This document shows, piece by piece, positions 59,401 to 64,000 of a DNA stretch of 64,000 nt. A program made the translations under genes and the position numbers. The notes beneath the pieces were generated by a model, which saw only the letters and a program-made list of their open reading frames with translations, was not told the DNA's origin and did no database searches. Source of the DNA: Sabellastarte sp. h YS-2021 (Eukaryota; Annelida; Polychaeta; Sabellida; Sabellidae); assembly GCA_964017235.1 (NCBI GenBank), contig OZ024930.1, positions 31,252,614 to 31,316,613 on the forward strand, written 5' to 3'. How positions within the stretch are numbered: the stretch's first letter is position 1; each line of letters opens with the position of its first letter.

Positions 59401-61816
59401 GCAAACCCCATGGAGTTCTGTGACTTCATATTTTTCTGTGTATACATGAATATAAATGAAATATGTAAGTCCACAAATTTGAAATGTTGAATCTTCGGGT
59501 AAAAACATGTTTCCAGGTAACATACTTGATCTGCAAGCATCATTTTTATAACATATTGTCAGAGAATCCCAAAGAATACTGTGATTTCATATTTTATACA
59601 TAAATATGAATATTAATGAGTTGTTCTCATATCCACTTTGTAGGGGGCCGACTTTGAAATGGGCCGACTTTAAAATGGGCCGAGTTTGAAGTGGGCCGAG
59701 TTGTCCATAAAACTTCTGATGGGACCAATATGGTTTATCAATAAGGGTCATATATGGGCCCCATATGGGGCCTTTATTGTGAAATAAATGGGTCCCACAT
59801 GGGCCCAACCTGTAATTTGAACATGGGGCCCAGATGGTTTTTGCAAATGGTTTGGTGATGGGACCAGTATGGGCTCTGTATATGGGTTATATGTGGGTCT
59901 GACAAGGGCACTATATGGTAAACTGCATCCAGGTTCTTATTGGTCCTACATATAGGTTCAGATGTATGGACCGGCTCAGTTTTTAAATGTGCACTACCAA
60001 CACAAGGTCCATTTGTTGTTCAGCTCGCATGTAATAGAAGCTCAAAAATGAGTTGATCTTTGTGAACAGTCCGCAATTTCCTTCACAATTTGCCCACATA
60101 TTCTGTCTAATATTTTAATACACTTTCATGAAGCCTTTGTAAATAATGCACAATACAATCTTGATTCATACTATACTATTATCCAATTTCCAGAATGTAA
60201 TTCAAATCATTTCAAGTTCAAAATCTTATGATGTACCACATTTGTGTCTAAGCTTGTCTTATACAGAATACAGAAATGTGTATCAGAAAGTCATCACTTA
60301 ATGATTCACCCAAACCCTTTTTCCAGATGGCCCAAGCTAAAACAGCTACACAGCCTTGTCAAGACACAAGTAAAACACATCATGAAATCCTCAGTTAACT
60401 GATATAATTAAGCACATGCATTATTTGATTAATAAAGATTTTTTTCATTATGAATCCCCACCAAAAATATCATAGTTTATTATTTTAGCCTTATTTACAC
60501 AATTTTTACAAATTTCATAGATTTCTCACACATATTTATAATCTTTAAATTGTACTGTAATTTGTATCCTAGTGACGAAAGGCTACCCTGTTTCACACCA
60601 TGGGGTGTTTTCCCATTTTCCTAGCACTGCCTCAAAATACTATCAGTGTGAAAAGATAAACATATCTGTACTGCATGATATAGGGGGTTGGACCTATTAA
60701 TGACCCCTTGAGTTAAACTAAGAGAAACTAAAATTTTACACAACTGTAGACTTAGGATTTCTGTACTCTTATACATGAAAAAGGTGTTTGTGGTACATTA
60801 AGGTAATATAAACCACTAGATTATTAATTAGTGAGATATACAACAAATTTAATTTAATACATTTTTTACAAAAACTTGACAATACATTTACAGAGCTATA
60901 AAATGGCTATTGTATGTGATAATAATGAAGGTCCCTTGTGAGAATATTATACCCATTTTTGACCTTCACAGGTCCAACCAATATGCGTGTACACTTTTAT
61001 TTAAAAAGCTTTTGTGGCGAGCTGTTTTTCTCAAATAGGACCTTTTTTTATTTTTGGATTTTTTTCATTCAAAATCAGATGAGAAGTTAATAAAGAACAC
61101 TTGTTATATATATTTACATTTTTCCTCTAGCATTTATATATGGGACTTATCTGGGACCCTTATACCAGTAACTCATCCATAAAAGTCCATTCTGGGGCCC
61201 ATATTAAACATTGTGATAATAAATGTTTTGTTTACCACTCTTTACAAAGTCCAAATCAACATGATGCCAAATGAATCTATTATTAAATCTGTTTTATTTT
61301 CCTTATTTTGTACTATTTAGGGAACATTAAGTATTTTTATATAAATGGGACCAATATGGGCCCCCTTTGGGCATTCTGTGCCCATATATATCCTTTATAG
61401 GACCCATATTGTTATTTGCCCACCTATAGCCCACATAGGCCCCATATGATCATGCTTGCTGAGAAAGCCACTTTTCACTCCCTTATTAAGCTGCTGGTCA
61501 ATTTGAAAAATAATAAATTGCCAATACGTTTCAAATAAGGGTCAACCATTTTATACAACAAAAACCATTCAAATACATCAGGTGCAGGCTGAAGGCAGAA
61601 TAAAATCAACCAACCAAATCAACATTGTCAAAACAGAACGAGGAAGTACCATTTAATACCTTGAAAACCTACTTACAAGTGATAACTACTGGGAAAAATA
61701 CGTACATTGCAAGGCGACAGGATATTGCTGCTAGAAGTACATAGCGTAGCACTTATTATGTTCTGGATTAAAGCATAACAAAGTAAGAAAATGAAAACTG
61801 GGAGTATTTTTGCCAT
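27814..61816 (-). CDS. Interleukin-17 receptor-like protein, 10 coding exons, apparently complete
   Basis: Exons in transcript order: 61706-61816, 58227-58272, 57005-57184, 51585-51706, 49462-49591, 43188-43351, 32811-32970, 31974-32120, 29836-29883, 27814-29471. All junctions are GT/AG, all phases agree, and the sum is 2,766 nt (921 residues plus stop). Order: signal peptide (1 to ~22), Cys-rich start, a fibronectin-III-like D1 (~53-150), a D2 (~197-300), one transmembrane helix (~321-345, then KRRRR), SEFIR domain (~372-530) with its helical extension to ~585, and a polar tail of ~335 residues. Eight N-glycosylation sequons lie in the ectodomain (NCS, NLT, NIS, NLT, NYT, NLS, NAS, NIT). In known IL-17 receptors SEFIR recruits Act1/CIKS by homotypic contact to drive NF-kB and MAPK signalling. 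The vertebrate paralogue cannot be fixed by eye. Confidence 0.92.
29472..29835 (-). other. IL-17R intron 9 with a Tigger/pogo-like MITE
   Basis: About 29,550-29,708 is bounded by CAGTAGAACCTCTATTATCC and, inverted, CTGCAAAACCTCTATTTTCT. These ends resemble pogo/Tigger-type inverted repeats. The interior is ~120 bp without coding. The flanking TA duplication expected for that group is not evident, so the family is tentative. Confidence 0.5.
29836..29883 (-). CDS. IL-17R exon 9: juxtamembrane micro-exon
   Basis: 48 nt between acceptor TTTGTTTCAG and donor GTAAAT. Encodes SMGMQILGKDYNADTD across the junctions, linking the basic stop-transfer KRRRR to the SEFIR domain. Its length is a multiple of three with split codons on both sides, so skipping would keep the frame. 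Confidence 0.85.
29884..31973 (-). repeat. IL-17R intron 8 with a ~220-bp repeat in about 3 copies
   Basis: From about 30,650 to 31,320 a unit of 216-222 bp repeats, marked by CTTCCRATAATAGACAAATT, TGTTTCGCCTGT and GAATTACTGTTAGCTGGAT. The third copy runs into a relatively CpG-rich segment (31,180-31,270). Elsewhere the intron is AT-rich with a T-rich stretch near 30,570. Confidence 0.75.
31974..32120 (-). CDS. IL-17R exon 8: transmembrane segment
   Basis: 147 nt, acceptor GTGATTCAG, donor GTAAGT. Encodes an extracellular stalk (GIEYKPTTEEPKDRTG), a 25-residue hydrophobic helix (VYIIIGVILGAVILIALVII continuing VFILY) and the positive-inside anchor KRRRR. This defines a type I single-pass receptor. 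Confidence 0.93.
32121..32810 (-). mobile_element. IL-17R intron 7 with an antisense LINE fragment
   Basis: On the plus strand, 32,425-32,655 encodes DDVRSAPTLACFRKKLKSYL-FDKAFP, the conserved last residues of many LINE ORF2 proteins. It is followed by a 3' UTR ending in AGATTAAGCGCTATAGAAGT and an (AGAAT)n-like tail. It lies antisense to the host gene. Related 3' ends occur at 8,570-8,815. Confidence 0.75.
32811..32970 (-). CDS. IL-17R exon 7: end of D2 and stalk
   Basis: 160 nt, acceptor GTTTCAG, donor GTAATG. Encodes LVVYGHANECLSGCNALPGP, a paired-cysteine segment at the end of the ectodomain, then a Pro/Thr-rich stalk (TTSTTGLPPPAITEV). Confidence 0.9.
32971..33360 (-). other. IL-17R intron 6, distal part, nothing recognised
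   Basis: AT-rich intron sequence before the SINE; no feature seen. Confidence 0.6.
33361..33602 (-). mobile_element. tRNA-derived SINE
   Basis: On the minus strand it begins GGGGCCACAGTGGCAGAGTGGT, with an A-box-like TGGCAGAGTGG and, about 35 nt on, a B-box-like GGTTTGGTTCC. A unique body follows (GTAGTTGCTTGCCATTTGTC), ending in GACGTAAAACCCCAAATAAA-type tail repeats. Head, body and AT-rich tail make a full-length SINE. The body resembles the partial copy at 50,701-50,852. Confidence 0.8.
33603..34260. other. IL-17R intron 6 spacer
   Basis: AT-rich; nothing recognised between the SINE and the composite satellite element. Confidence 0.55.
34374..40395. repeat. Satellite array, 169/160-bp monomers, about 36 copies
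   Basis: Same monomer as the array at 16.8 kb. Most units are 169 bp. Recurrent 160-bp units lack an 8-bp CGAAAATT-type segment plus one T (AAAAATTCAAAATGG instead of AAAAATTCGAAAATTCAAAA). Units in the centre are nearly identical; those at both edges are diverged, with the last one (near 40,250) retaining only AAGATGGCCGCCA and GATATTA. Because 169 is not a multiple of 3, open frames of 74 and 101-104 codons recur on both strands; these are not genes. Confidence 0.97.
36028..38700. repeat. 667-bp higher-order repeat within the satellite
   Basis: Three 169-bp monomers plus one 160-bp monomer form a 667-bp block. A diagnostic variant (TTTTGCCAAAATCGCTC near a GTAAAGATTACATTCC monomer) recurs at offsets of exactly 667 bp from 36,028 to 36,695 to 37,362, then after an extra 329-bp dimer at 38,358, and again at 39,532. 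Confidence 0.85.
40806..42704. other. IL-17R intron 6, proximal part
   Basis: AT-rich. A small oddity at 41,935-42,030 is a cluster of TTAAAAAACCC-type words. No coding signal; the frame at 40,870-41,103 is unrelated to known domains. Confidence 0.5.
42705..42852 (-). mobile_element. 5S rRNA-related SINE, copy 2
   Basis: Reverse complement reads TTGAGGCTTGCGCTTCTAGA, TCCGGACTTCCATGATTTGT, GAAGTTAAGTGGC, then GAGTATTGGGATGGGTGACC. It matches copy 1 (9,738-9,890) across both the 5S-like and non-5S portions at opposite orientation. Confidence 0.75.
43188..43351 (-). CDS. IL-17R exon 6: fibronectin-III-like D2
   Basis: 164 nt, acceptor TATTTGTCAG, donor GTAATA. Encodes NLSHWMPVIAASADPYQQRV and SVVFQPAPASLNASGYTVTS, the W-x-P then V-x-V-x-F-x-x-A-P pattern of the IL-17R D2 beta-sandwich. 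Contains three sequons (NLS, NAS, NIT). Confidence 0.9.
43352..44654 (-). other. IL-17R intron 5, distal part
   Basis: Unique-looking sequence. At 44,509-44,522 a short perfect hairpin, GCCCGT-GA-ACGGGC, lies 140 bp before the 155-bp array and may be part of that element's left end. Confidence 0.45.
44655..45960 (+). repeat. 155-bp tandem array, about 8.4 units
   Basis: AATAACATATTTA recurs at 155-bp spacing (44,661; 44,816; 44,971; then 45,137, 45,292, 45,447, 45,602, 45,757), with two 166-bp intervals caused by ~11-bp insertions. Units share TGCAATAGTTTTCAAGTTAC, AACTGATTTACTCA, AGTAGCTATTACTCAGCTAT and CTACAGGTCTGCAATTT. Divergence between units is moderate, so the array is older than the 169-bp one. 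Confidence 0.93.
45961..46599. other. IL-17R intron 5, flank between two arrays
   Basis: No exon. Contains a short CGTGTACACGTACACGTATG-like palindromic run near 46,310 and CAGCTGACTGACAAGTCAGCTGA-like palindrome near 46,355 (arms CAGCTGAC-type), both small. Confidence 0.45.
46600..47100 (+). repeat. ~158-bp tandem triplet
   Basis: Three units marked by TGGTTTCCCAATACCTCTTA (46,671), its variant at 46,831 and at 46,987, each followed by an AAAGGAGATA/AAGAAGATA block and GGCTATTT.GTGACCCC. G-rich runs (GGGGGGGTGGGGGG) separate the units. Downstream is the 19-mer CCCAAAATCTAATCAGCTC also seen at 18,943. Confidence 0.8.
47395..47415 (+). repeat. (GGT)n/(GGC)n microsatellite
   Basis: GCGGCGGTGGTGGTGGTGG, a short trinucleotide tract. 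Confidence 0.85.
47785..47925 (-). repeat. Dispersed repeat, minus-strand copy
   Basis: Reverse complement carries CCATTTCTGCATGGATTTTT and CCCTTTCTAGTGATATAAAT, matching the copies at 1,555-1,950 and 57,425-57,790. Confidence 0.6.
47973..48037 (+). mobile_element. tRNA-Thr-like SINE head or tRNA pseudogene
   Basis: GCCACTGTAGCTCTGTGTAG, TTGGACTTGTAATTCCAAGG and GGGTTCACCTCCCAGG follow a tRNA cloverleaf with A and B boxes and a TGT anticodon. The D-loop has TGTGTAGAG in place of TGGTAGAG, and the acceptor stem and its 3' partner do not pair well. It is a relic or SINE head rather than a functional tRNA. Confidence 0.6.
48243..48263 (+). repeat. (TTA)n microsatellite
   Basis: Seven consecutive trinucleotide units in the IL-17R intron. 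Confidence 0.85.
48603..48758. mobile_element. Near-palindromic MITE
   Basis: Left arm CAGGAATAAATGACATATTT, GAGTGCTTTATGATGG, then TTGATCAGCTGTATT. The right arm is the reverse complement of nearly the same series, with only about 20 bp unpaired in the centre. Almost the full ~155 bp would fold into one hairpin. Confidence 0.7.
48764..49461 (-). other. IL-17R intron 5, proximal part
   Basis: Contains a repeat (about 48,550-49,390, interrupted by the palindromic MITE) related to 56,550-56,830. Both share CCATTCCACATTC and TTTGTGCAAAAAT words, then GAAGTGTTGTTT and a GTACAACAATCAT block. No coding. Confidence 0.45.
49462..49591 (-). CDS. IL-17R exon 5: D1-D2 junction
   Basis: 130 nt, acceptor GCTTTTTAG, donor GTAAGT. 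Encodes PVFTAPNISILLGVPYNLTI and TSLPSNEQTNYTILVPSTPP, a beta-sandwich edge with three sequons (NIS, NLT, NYT). The split Met codon (A|TG) joins to exon 6. Confidence 0.88.
49592..51584 (-). other. IL-17R intron 4 with a tRNA-SINE fragment
   Basis: At 50,701-50,852 a minus-strand sequence reads ATGGTGCAGTGGTTACATTT, then GGTAGTAACTTGCCATTG, resembling the SINE at 33,361. The rest is AT-rich; short frames at 49,600-49,886 and 50,931-51,131 have no domain. Confidence 0.5.
51585..51706 (-). CDS. IL-17R exon 4: D1 strand with cysteines
   Basis: 122 nt, acceptor TTTGTTTCAG, donor GTGAGT. Encodes YGNLTRAFLLHLSCEKEGRC and PDDADTCLLVDYLSYLEGDE. Three Cys residues and one sequon (NLT) fit the end of the first ectodomain. 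Confidence 0.88.
51707..53215 (-). mobile_element. IL-17R intron 3, distal part with a tRNA-SINE
   Basis: 51,798-51,946 (minus) begins GGTCCTTGGTGGCCTAGTGG with an A-box-like TGGCCTAGTGG and a degenerate body (CACCTGTGTTTGGCTTTGAC), ending in AAACGGGACATAAAATCCC. It is a third, distinct tRNA-related SINE. The remaining ~1.2 kb has T-rich and A-rich tracts and no gene. Confidence 0.6.
53216..56194 (+). mobile_element. Composite element with a 147-bp tandem core
   Basis: Left: a hairpin with arms GCATCGG/CCGATGC and loop AGAA (53,216-53,233), then AAATTGTATCCACCG. Core: 53,276-55,775. The right arm ends in a perfect 12-bp hairpin with arms GTATCCACCGGA/TCCGGTGGATAC and loop TGCT (56,167-56,194), preceded by a GC-rich patch (GCGCGGCGGCGGCG). 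The layout matches the satellite elements at 16.6 and 34.3 kb although the core is unrelated. Confidence 0.65.
53276..55775. repeat. 147-bp tandem array, 17 units without net indels
   Basis: ACCAATAATAAGCGAGTTAT recurs at exact multiples of 147 bp, and the first and last marks are 2,499 = 17 x 147 bp apart. Units share GGGGCCCAAGGTCAAATCCG, CCAGAAGATTCCCAGCCCAT and TTGGTTTACCATCCCAAACC. Because 147 is divisible by 3, one plus-strand frame stays open over several units (up to 219 codons). It is closed by a TAG in other units (CCTATAGGTTGG instead of CCTATATGTTGG), so it is not a gene. Confidence 0.97.
56195..57004. other. IL-17R intron 3, proximal part
   Basis: AT-rich; 56,550-56,830 is related to the repeat at 48,550-49,390. 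No exon besides the following one. Confidence 0.5.
57005..57184 (-). CDS. IL-17R exon 3: fibronectin-III-like D1
   Basis: 180 nt, acceptor TTTATTCAG, donor GTATAT. Encodes EQTQCDSLDAKKYSEWKASQ, ALVTAWHGQTILNLKNIELK and KYYLSLEWMFVKPE. The alternating strands LNLKNIEL and YYLSLEWMF fit the IL-17R D1 beta-sandwich. Confidence 0.88.
57185..58226 (-). other. IL-17R intron 2 with a dispersed-repeat copy
   Basis: 57,425-57,790 (plus) shares ATTTCTCAGTCATTTCTGCA, TATTATATTGTTAA and TAACACAATTTTCGATATACTAG-type words with the NWD-gene intron (1,555-1,950). Otherwise featureless. Confidence 0.6.
58227..58272 (-). CDS. IL-17R exon 2: cysteine-containing mini-exon
   Basis: 46 nt, acceptor TTTTTACCAG, donor GTGAGT. 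Encodes LIQPETANCSFCDITN with two Cys and the NCS sequon. Phase 0 in and +1 out fit its neighbours. It is small, so it is supported mainly by junction quality and phase agreement. Confidence 0.75.
58273..61705 (-). other. IL-17R intron 1, filled with GGGCCC-rich element and an inserted MITE
   Basis: Words such as TATGGGCCCCATATGGGGCC recur in both orientations at 59,130-59,970 and 61,130-61,460. Outer ends CAGCCAGCACTACATATGAG and (inverted) CAGCAAGCATGATCATATGG suggest one ~2.3-kb element with decayed inverted ends. A MITE interrupts it at 59,252-59,713. The 58.3-59.1 kb part is plain AT-rich DNA. Confidence 0.5.
59241..59724. mobile_element. MULE-type MITE candidate with 11-bp target-site duplication
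   Basis: TTCTGATGGGA flanks the insertion on both sides (59,241-59,251 and 59,714-59,724). The 462-bp insert has inverted ends (TGGTCATCTCGGCCCATTTC against TGGACAACTCGGCCCACTTC) made of reiterated TCGGCCCA.TTCAAAG words. A 9-11-bp duplication is typical of Mutator-like elements. No transposase is present. Confidence 0.7.
61706..61816 (-). CDS. IL-17R exon 1: start codon and signal peptide
   Basis: ATG at 61,816 opens MAKILPVFIFLLCYALIQNI, a short basic n-region and a strong hydrophobic core, with cleavage likely after ISA (residue ~23). Donor GTACGT after 37 codons, phase 0. The start is chosen because this frame alone gives a signal peptide and splices in frame. Another ATG 10 nt upstream in a different frame also has good context and stops within the exon. 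Confidence 0.82.
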
Positions 61817-61826
61817 TGTCGGCCAT
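61731..61826 (-). promoter_or_regulatory. Overlapping upstream ORF at the IL-17R start
   Basis: An ATG at 61,826 in the context AACAACATGG starts a 31-codon frame (MADNGKNTPSFHFLTLLCFN...) that overlaps the receptor start by most of the exon and ends in TAG. If included in the mRNA it should lower translation of the receptor. Whether it is transcribed is unknown. Confidence 0.5.
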
Positions 61827-62199
61827 GTTGTTTATCACCTGAATCCGGTAAACTGTAAAGCTGTACTTTTCTCGGACGAAGGATACTACCCGAAATAACG
61901 GATTTTTCGGTGCATATACTAAAAATAGTTGGCATTTCAATCTATTTTTGGACTTTTATGTTCAAAACTTTATGAATAAACTTATTGCTCAGAAGCACAT
62001 TATCAACAACTAAAACTAAGTTAGTTTTCTGACTTGAAAAAGTAGCAATATTTTGACCAGAAATCATGGTGATTTTTGGTTGAAAAATTGACACTGACAA
62101 AATTTCAACTCTATTTAAAAGCCGGATTTTTTGACTGGAAAAAGTAGTGATACTTCATACAAAAATCTACACTAAATCAAGTTAGGTTTTCTGACATGA
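61817..62199 (-). promoter_or_regulatory. Immediate upstream region of the IL-17R gene
   Basis: A weak TATA-like CTATTTTTAG lies about 105 nt upstream of the ATG (61,919-61,928), which would place a start site near 61,890. No other promoter element is convincing. Confidence 0.3.
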
Positions 62200-62440
62200 A
62201 ATCTTAGACATGTTATTGAAACAGAAAACAGGTTGAATGTTGGGAAACGAATGACCAGTGATCGTTGATTGAAAATTCTTTTCCCCATTGAATTCAACAT
62301 GATTTCAACATTGGTTTCAACATAATTTCACTGGTTGAATCCAACTAAAAATGATTTGCAAAATCTACAAATATTTCAACCAGATTTCTACATTGGATTC
62401 AACCAAATTTCAAAGTTGCATGCCTGCTGGGGTTGCCTAA
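62200..62440. repeat. Motif field built from TTGAA-CCAAC words
   Basis: Repeated TTGAATCCAAC, CAACATTGGTTTCAACAT and CAACCAGATTTC words in both orientations within 240 bp, ending GCATGCCTGCTGGGG. Resembles a non-autonomous element made of degenerate reiterated motifs; not classified. Confidence 0.5.
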
Positions 62441-62759
62441 TTATTGAGTATACCACATACTCTTCAAATGCACTTGTGTCACTTGCTGAAAACACACAAA
62501 TATACATAAAGCTTGATTCCAAAATATTTGGTTCTAGTATTACTGAATTGCAATTACTAAACTAAGATTCAATCTTGACAAACTGAAGTCTGTATATATG
62601 ATTGGTGAAGAACATATCAGAAATTCTTTAATGTGATGACTCAATGTAAATCTCCTTAATGTCACTAACTCAGCCAAAGAAGTAAAAACCTAGGAGCTTT
62701 ATAGGTAAGTCAATGCGCAGTCATGTGGTTAATGTTTATTTGTGTGATATTACCATTTC
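62441..62759. other. Upstream flank, nothing recognised
   Basis: Contains GAGTATACCACATACT (62,447-62,462), which recurs at 63,788 as part of a ~40-bp direct duplication. Confidence 0.5.
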
Positions 62760-63585
62760 AGGGAGCTCCACAAAGTTTGGACGACAGTAACATTTTTGGG
62801 TTTTGTAAACATTTGAAAGGAAATGTTTGGCAAAGGATAAAAATAATGGTTGTGAAAATCATTTATAATAGAATGTTTTCAAAATGTTTTACGTATATGT
62901 ATACCATTTATTAAATGTTTAATGATGAATGTTAAGAAAACATTACAAATAAACATAATAATGTCTCAATAATAATGGGGTCAGAGATCAAATTCAATAT
63001 TTATTTAAGGCTATTCACTAATGAAAATATTATCTTAATGTATAAAATTGTAAGATAGTGGCTTAAAAATTGTATCCCCATTCAATTCTTACTTTTAGGG
63101 ATTTCATGAAGGACCACTTTTGACAAAGTTCTTTAAAATACGCTATTATTGCTTACTGCCATCTTTGTTTGGACATGTTTGAAGGTAAAGTGAAAGCTTT
63201 TAAAACATTTTCAGAGCACACATTTACAAAACATTGTCCACAAATGTTGCTTAAACGTTTTATCTTTGATGTTCATCAAACATTTCATAGTGAATGTTTA
63301 TAAAACAATTTCAGTATAACCTTCATTCCTCAGCTATGTTATTAATGTTTAAAACGATTGCAATATAATAAAACCTAGTTTCTTGAGTTATTTTATAAAC
63401 ATTTAATAAATGTTTTCAGTAAAAAAAATTGTATAGAGAATGTTTATAAAACTATTTTTAACATTACACCATAAACATTTACTTGGAAAGATTTAGAAAA
63501 CCATAAGATAGGGTTTAAATAGGTTACAAAAACGTTTTGTAAGTGTTTAAACCATTTTAAAATGTTTCCAATGTTTACTGGGGAG
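62760..63585. repeat. Motif field built from AAACATTT/AAATGTTT words
   Basis: Dozens of AAATGTTT, AAACATTT, AATGTTTATAAAAC and related words in both orientations over ~820 bp, ending GTTTACTGGGGAGG. Together with the preceding field it lies between two copies of a ~40-bp sequence (62,430-62,475 and 63,772-63,815). Confidence 0.6.
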
Positions 63586-64000
63586 GTATCTTACACAAAA
63601 TAAGACTGTGATGGTTGTGAACTGCATGACCACTGTAATTCCTTACTTTATCACACAAAACAAACATGAACAGACAGAATGTTTAGAATACCTTGTTACA
63701 TATATTACATAGTGTACAAGTATAGGCTGAATAGGTTCAGCCACCATTTACGTGTCTTAAACAAAGTCAATGGGTTGCTGATTAATTGAGTATACCACAT
63801 ACTGTTCAAATTCAACCTTTCTTTTGGTCACAAAAATAAATCTTAAACCTCAATATCTTTTGTCTCTAATTAAACTTAATGACCTTGCTCAGGTTAATTA
63901 CCTTTCTGTCTCTTACCAAACCTAATAAATCAAATGCAGATGCATAATTTGCTGTCGCTGTTTCTAATGAATAGAATGTTAATATACATGATTCCTCAAG
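63586..64000. other. Window end, nothing recognised
   Basis: AT-rich flank without coding or RNA features apart from the second copy of the direct duplication. Confidence 0.5.

Overview
This is eukaryotic, intron-rich, AT-rich DNA from an invertebrate animal. A lophotrochozoan, most likely a bivalve mollusc, fits best. The grounds are a NACHT-WD40 gene and an IL-17 receptor gene, DIRS-like and LINE remnants, 5S- and tRNA-derived SINEs, and mobile elements with tandem-repeat cores like those reported from bivalves. The species call is inference.

Layout: (1) 617-7490, plus strand: the 3' five exons (about 1,384 residues) of an NWD1/NWD2-like NACHT-WD40 protein. Its N-terminus lies left of the window. 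It ends in a CaaX-like tetrapeptide, CVML. (2) 7.5-27.7 kb: a gene-free interval with a LINE remnant, a 5S-related SINE, a MITE, a decayed DIRS/Ngaro-like tyrosine-recombinase retrotransposon (11.87-15.21 kb, minus), a composite element with a ~169-bp satellite core (16.57-18.91 kb) and another MITE. (3) 27,814-61,816, minus strand: an apparently complete IL-17 receptor gene. I joined ten coding exons by splice sites and phase (2,766 nt, 921 residues): signal peptide, cysteine exon, two fibronectin-III-like ectodomain blocks, one transmembrane helix, a SEFIR domain and a long low-complexity tail. (4) Its introns are swollen by repeats: a second copy of the satellite element (34.26-40.81 kb, about 36 monomers with a 667-bp higher-order repeat), a 155-bp array (44.65-45.96 kb), a ~158-bp triplet (46.6-47.1 kb), exactly 17 units of 147 bp (53.28-55.77 kb), several SINEs and a MITE with an 11-bp target-site duplication. 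(5) 61.8-64 kb: the upstream flank, filled by fields of short reiterated motifs.

The two genes converge tail to tail, about 20 kb apart. IL-17R signals through SEFIR, and NACHT-WD40 proteins are STAND NTPases, so both could belong to innate immunity or stress signalling. Nothing in the sequence shows they act together.

The most unusual feature is a recurring element architecture. In three elements a left hairpin is followed by RTCCACC, then a tandem core, then a right arm ending in a perfect hairpin that begins ATCCACC. Two are copies of one family whose cores differ in length (about 10 versus 36 monomers). The third has an unrelated 147-bp core.
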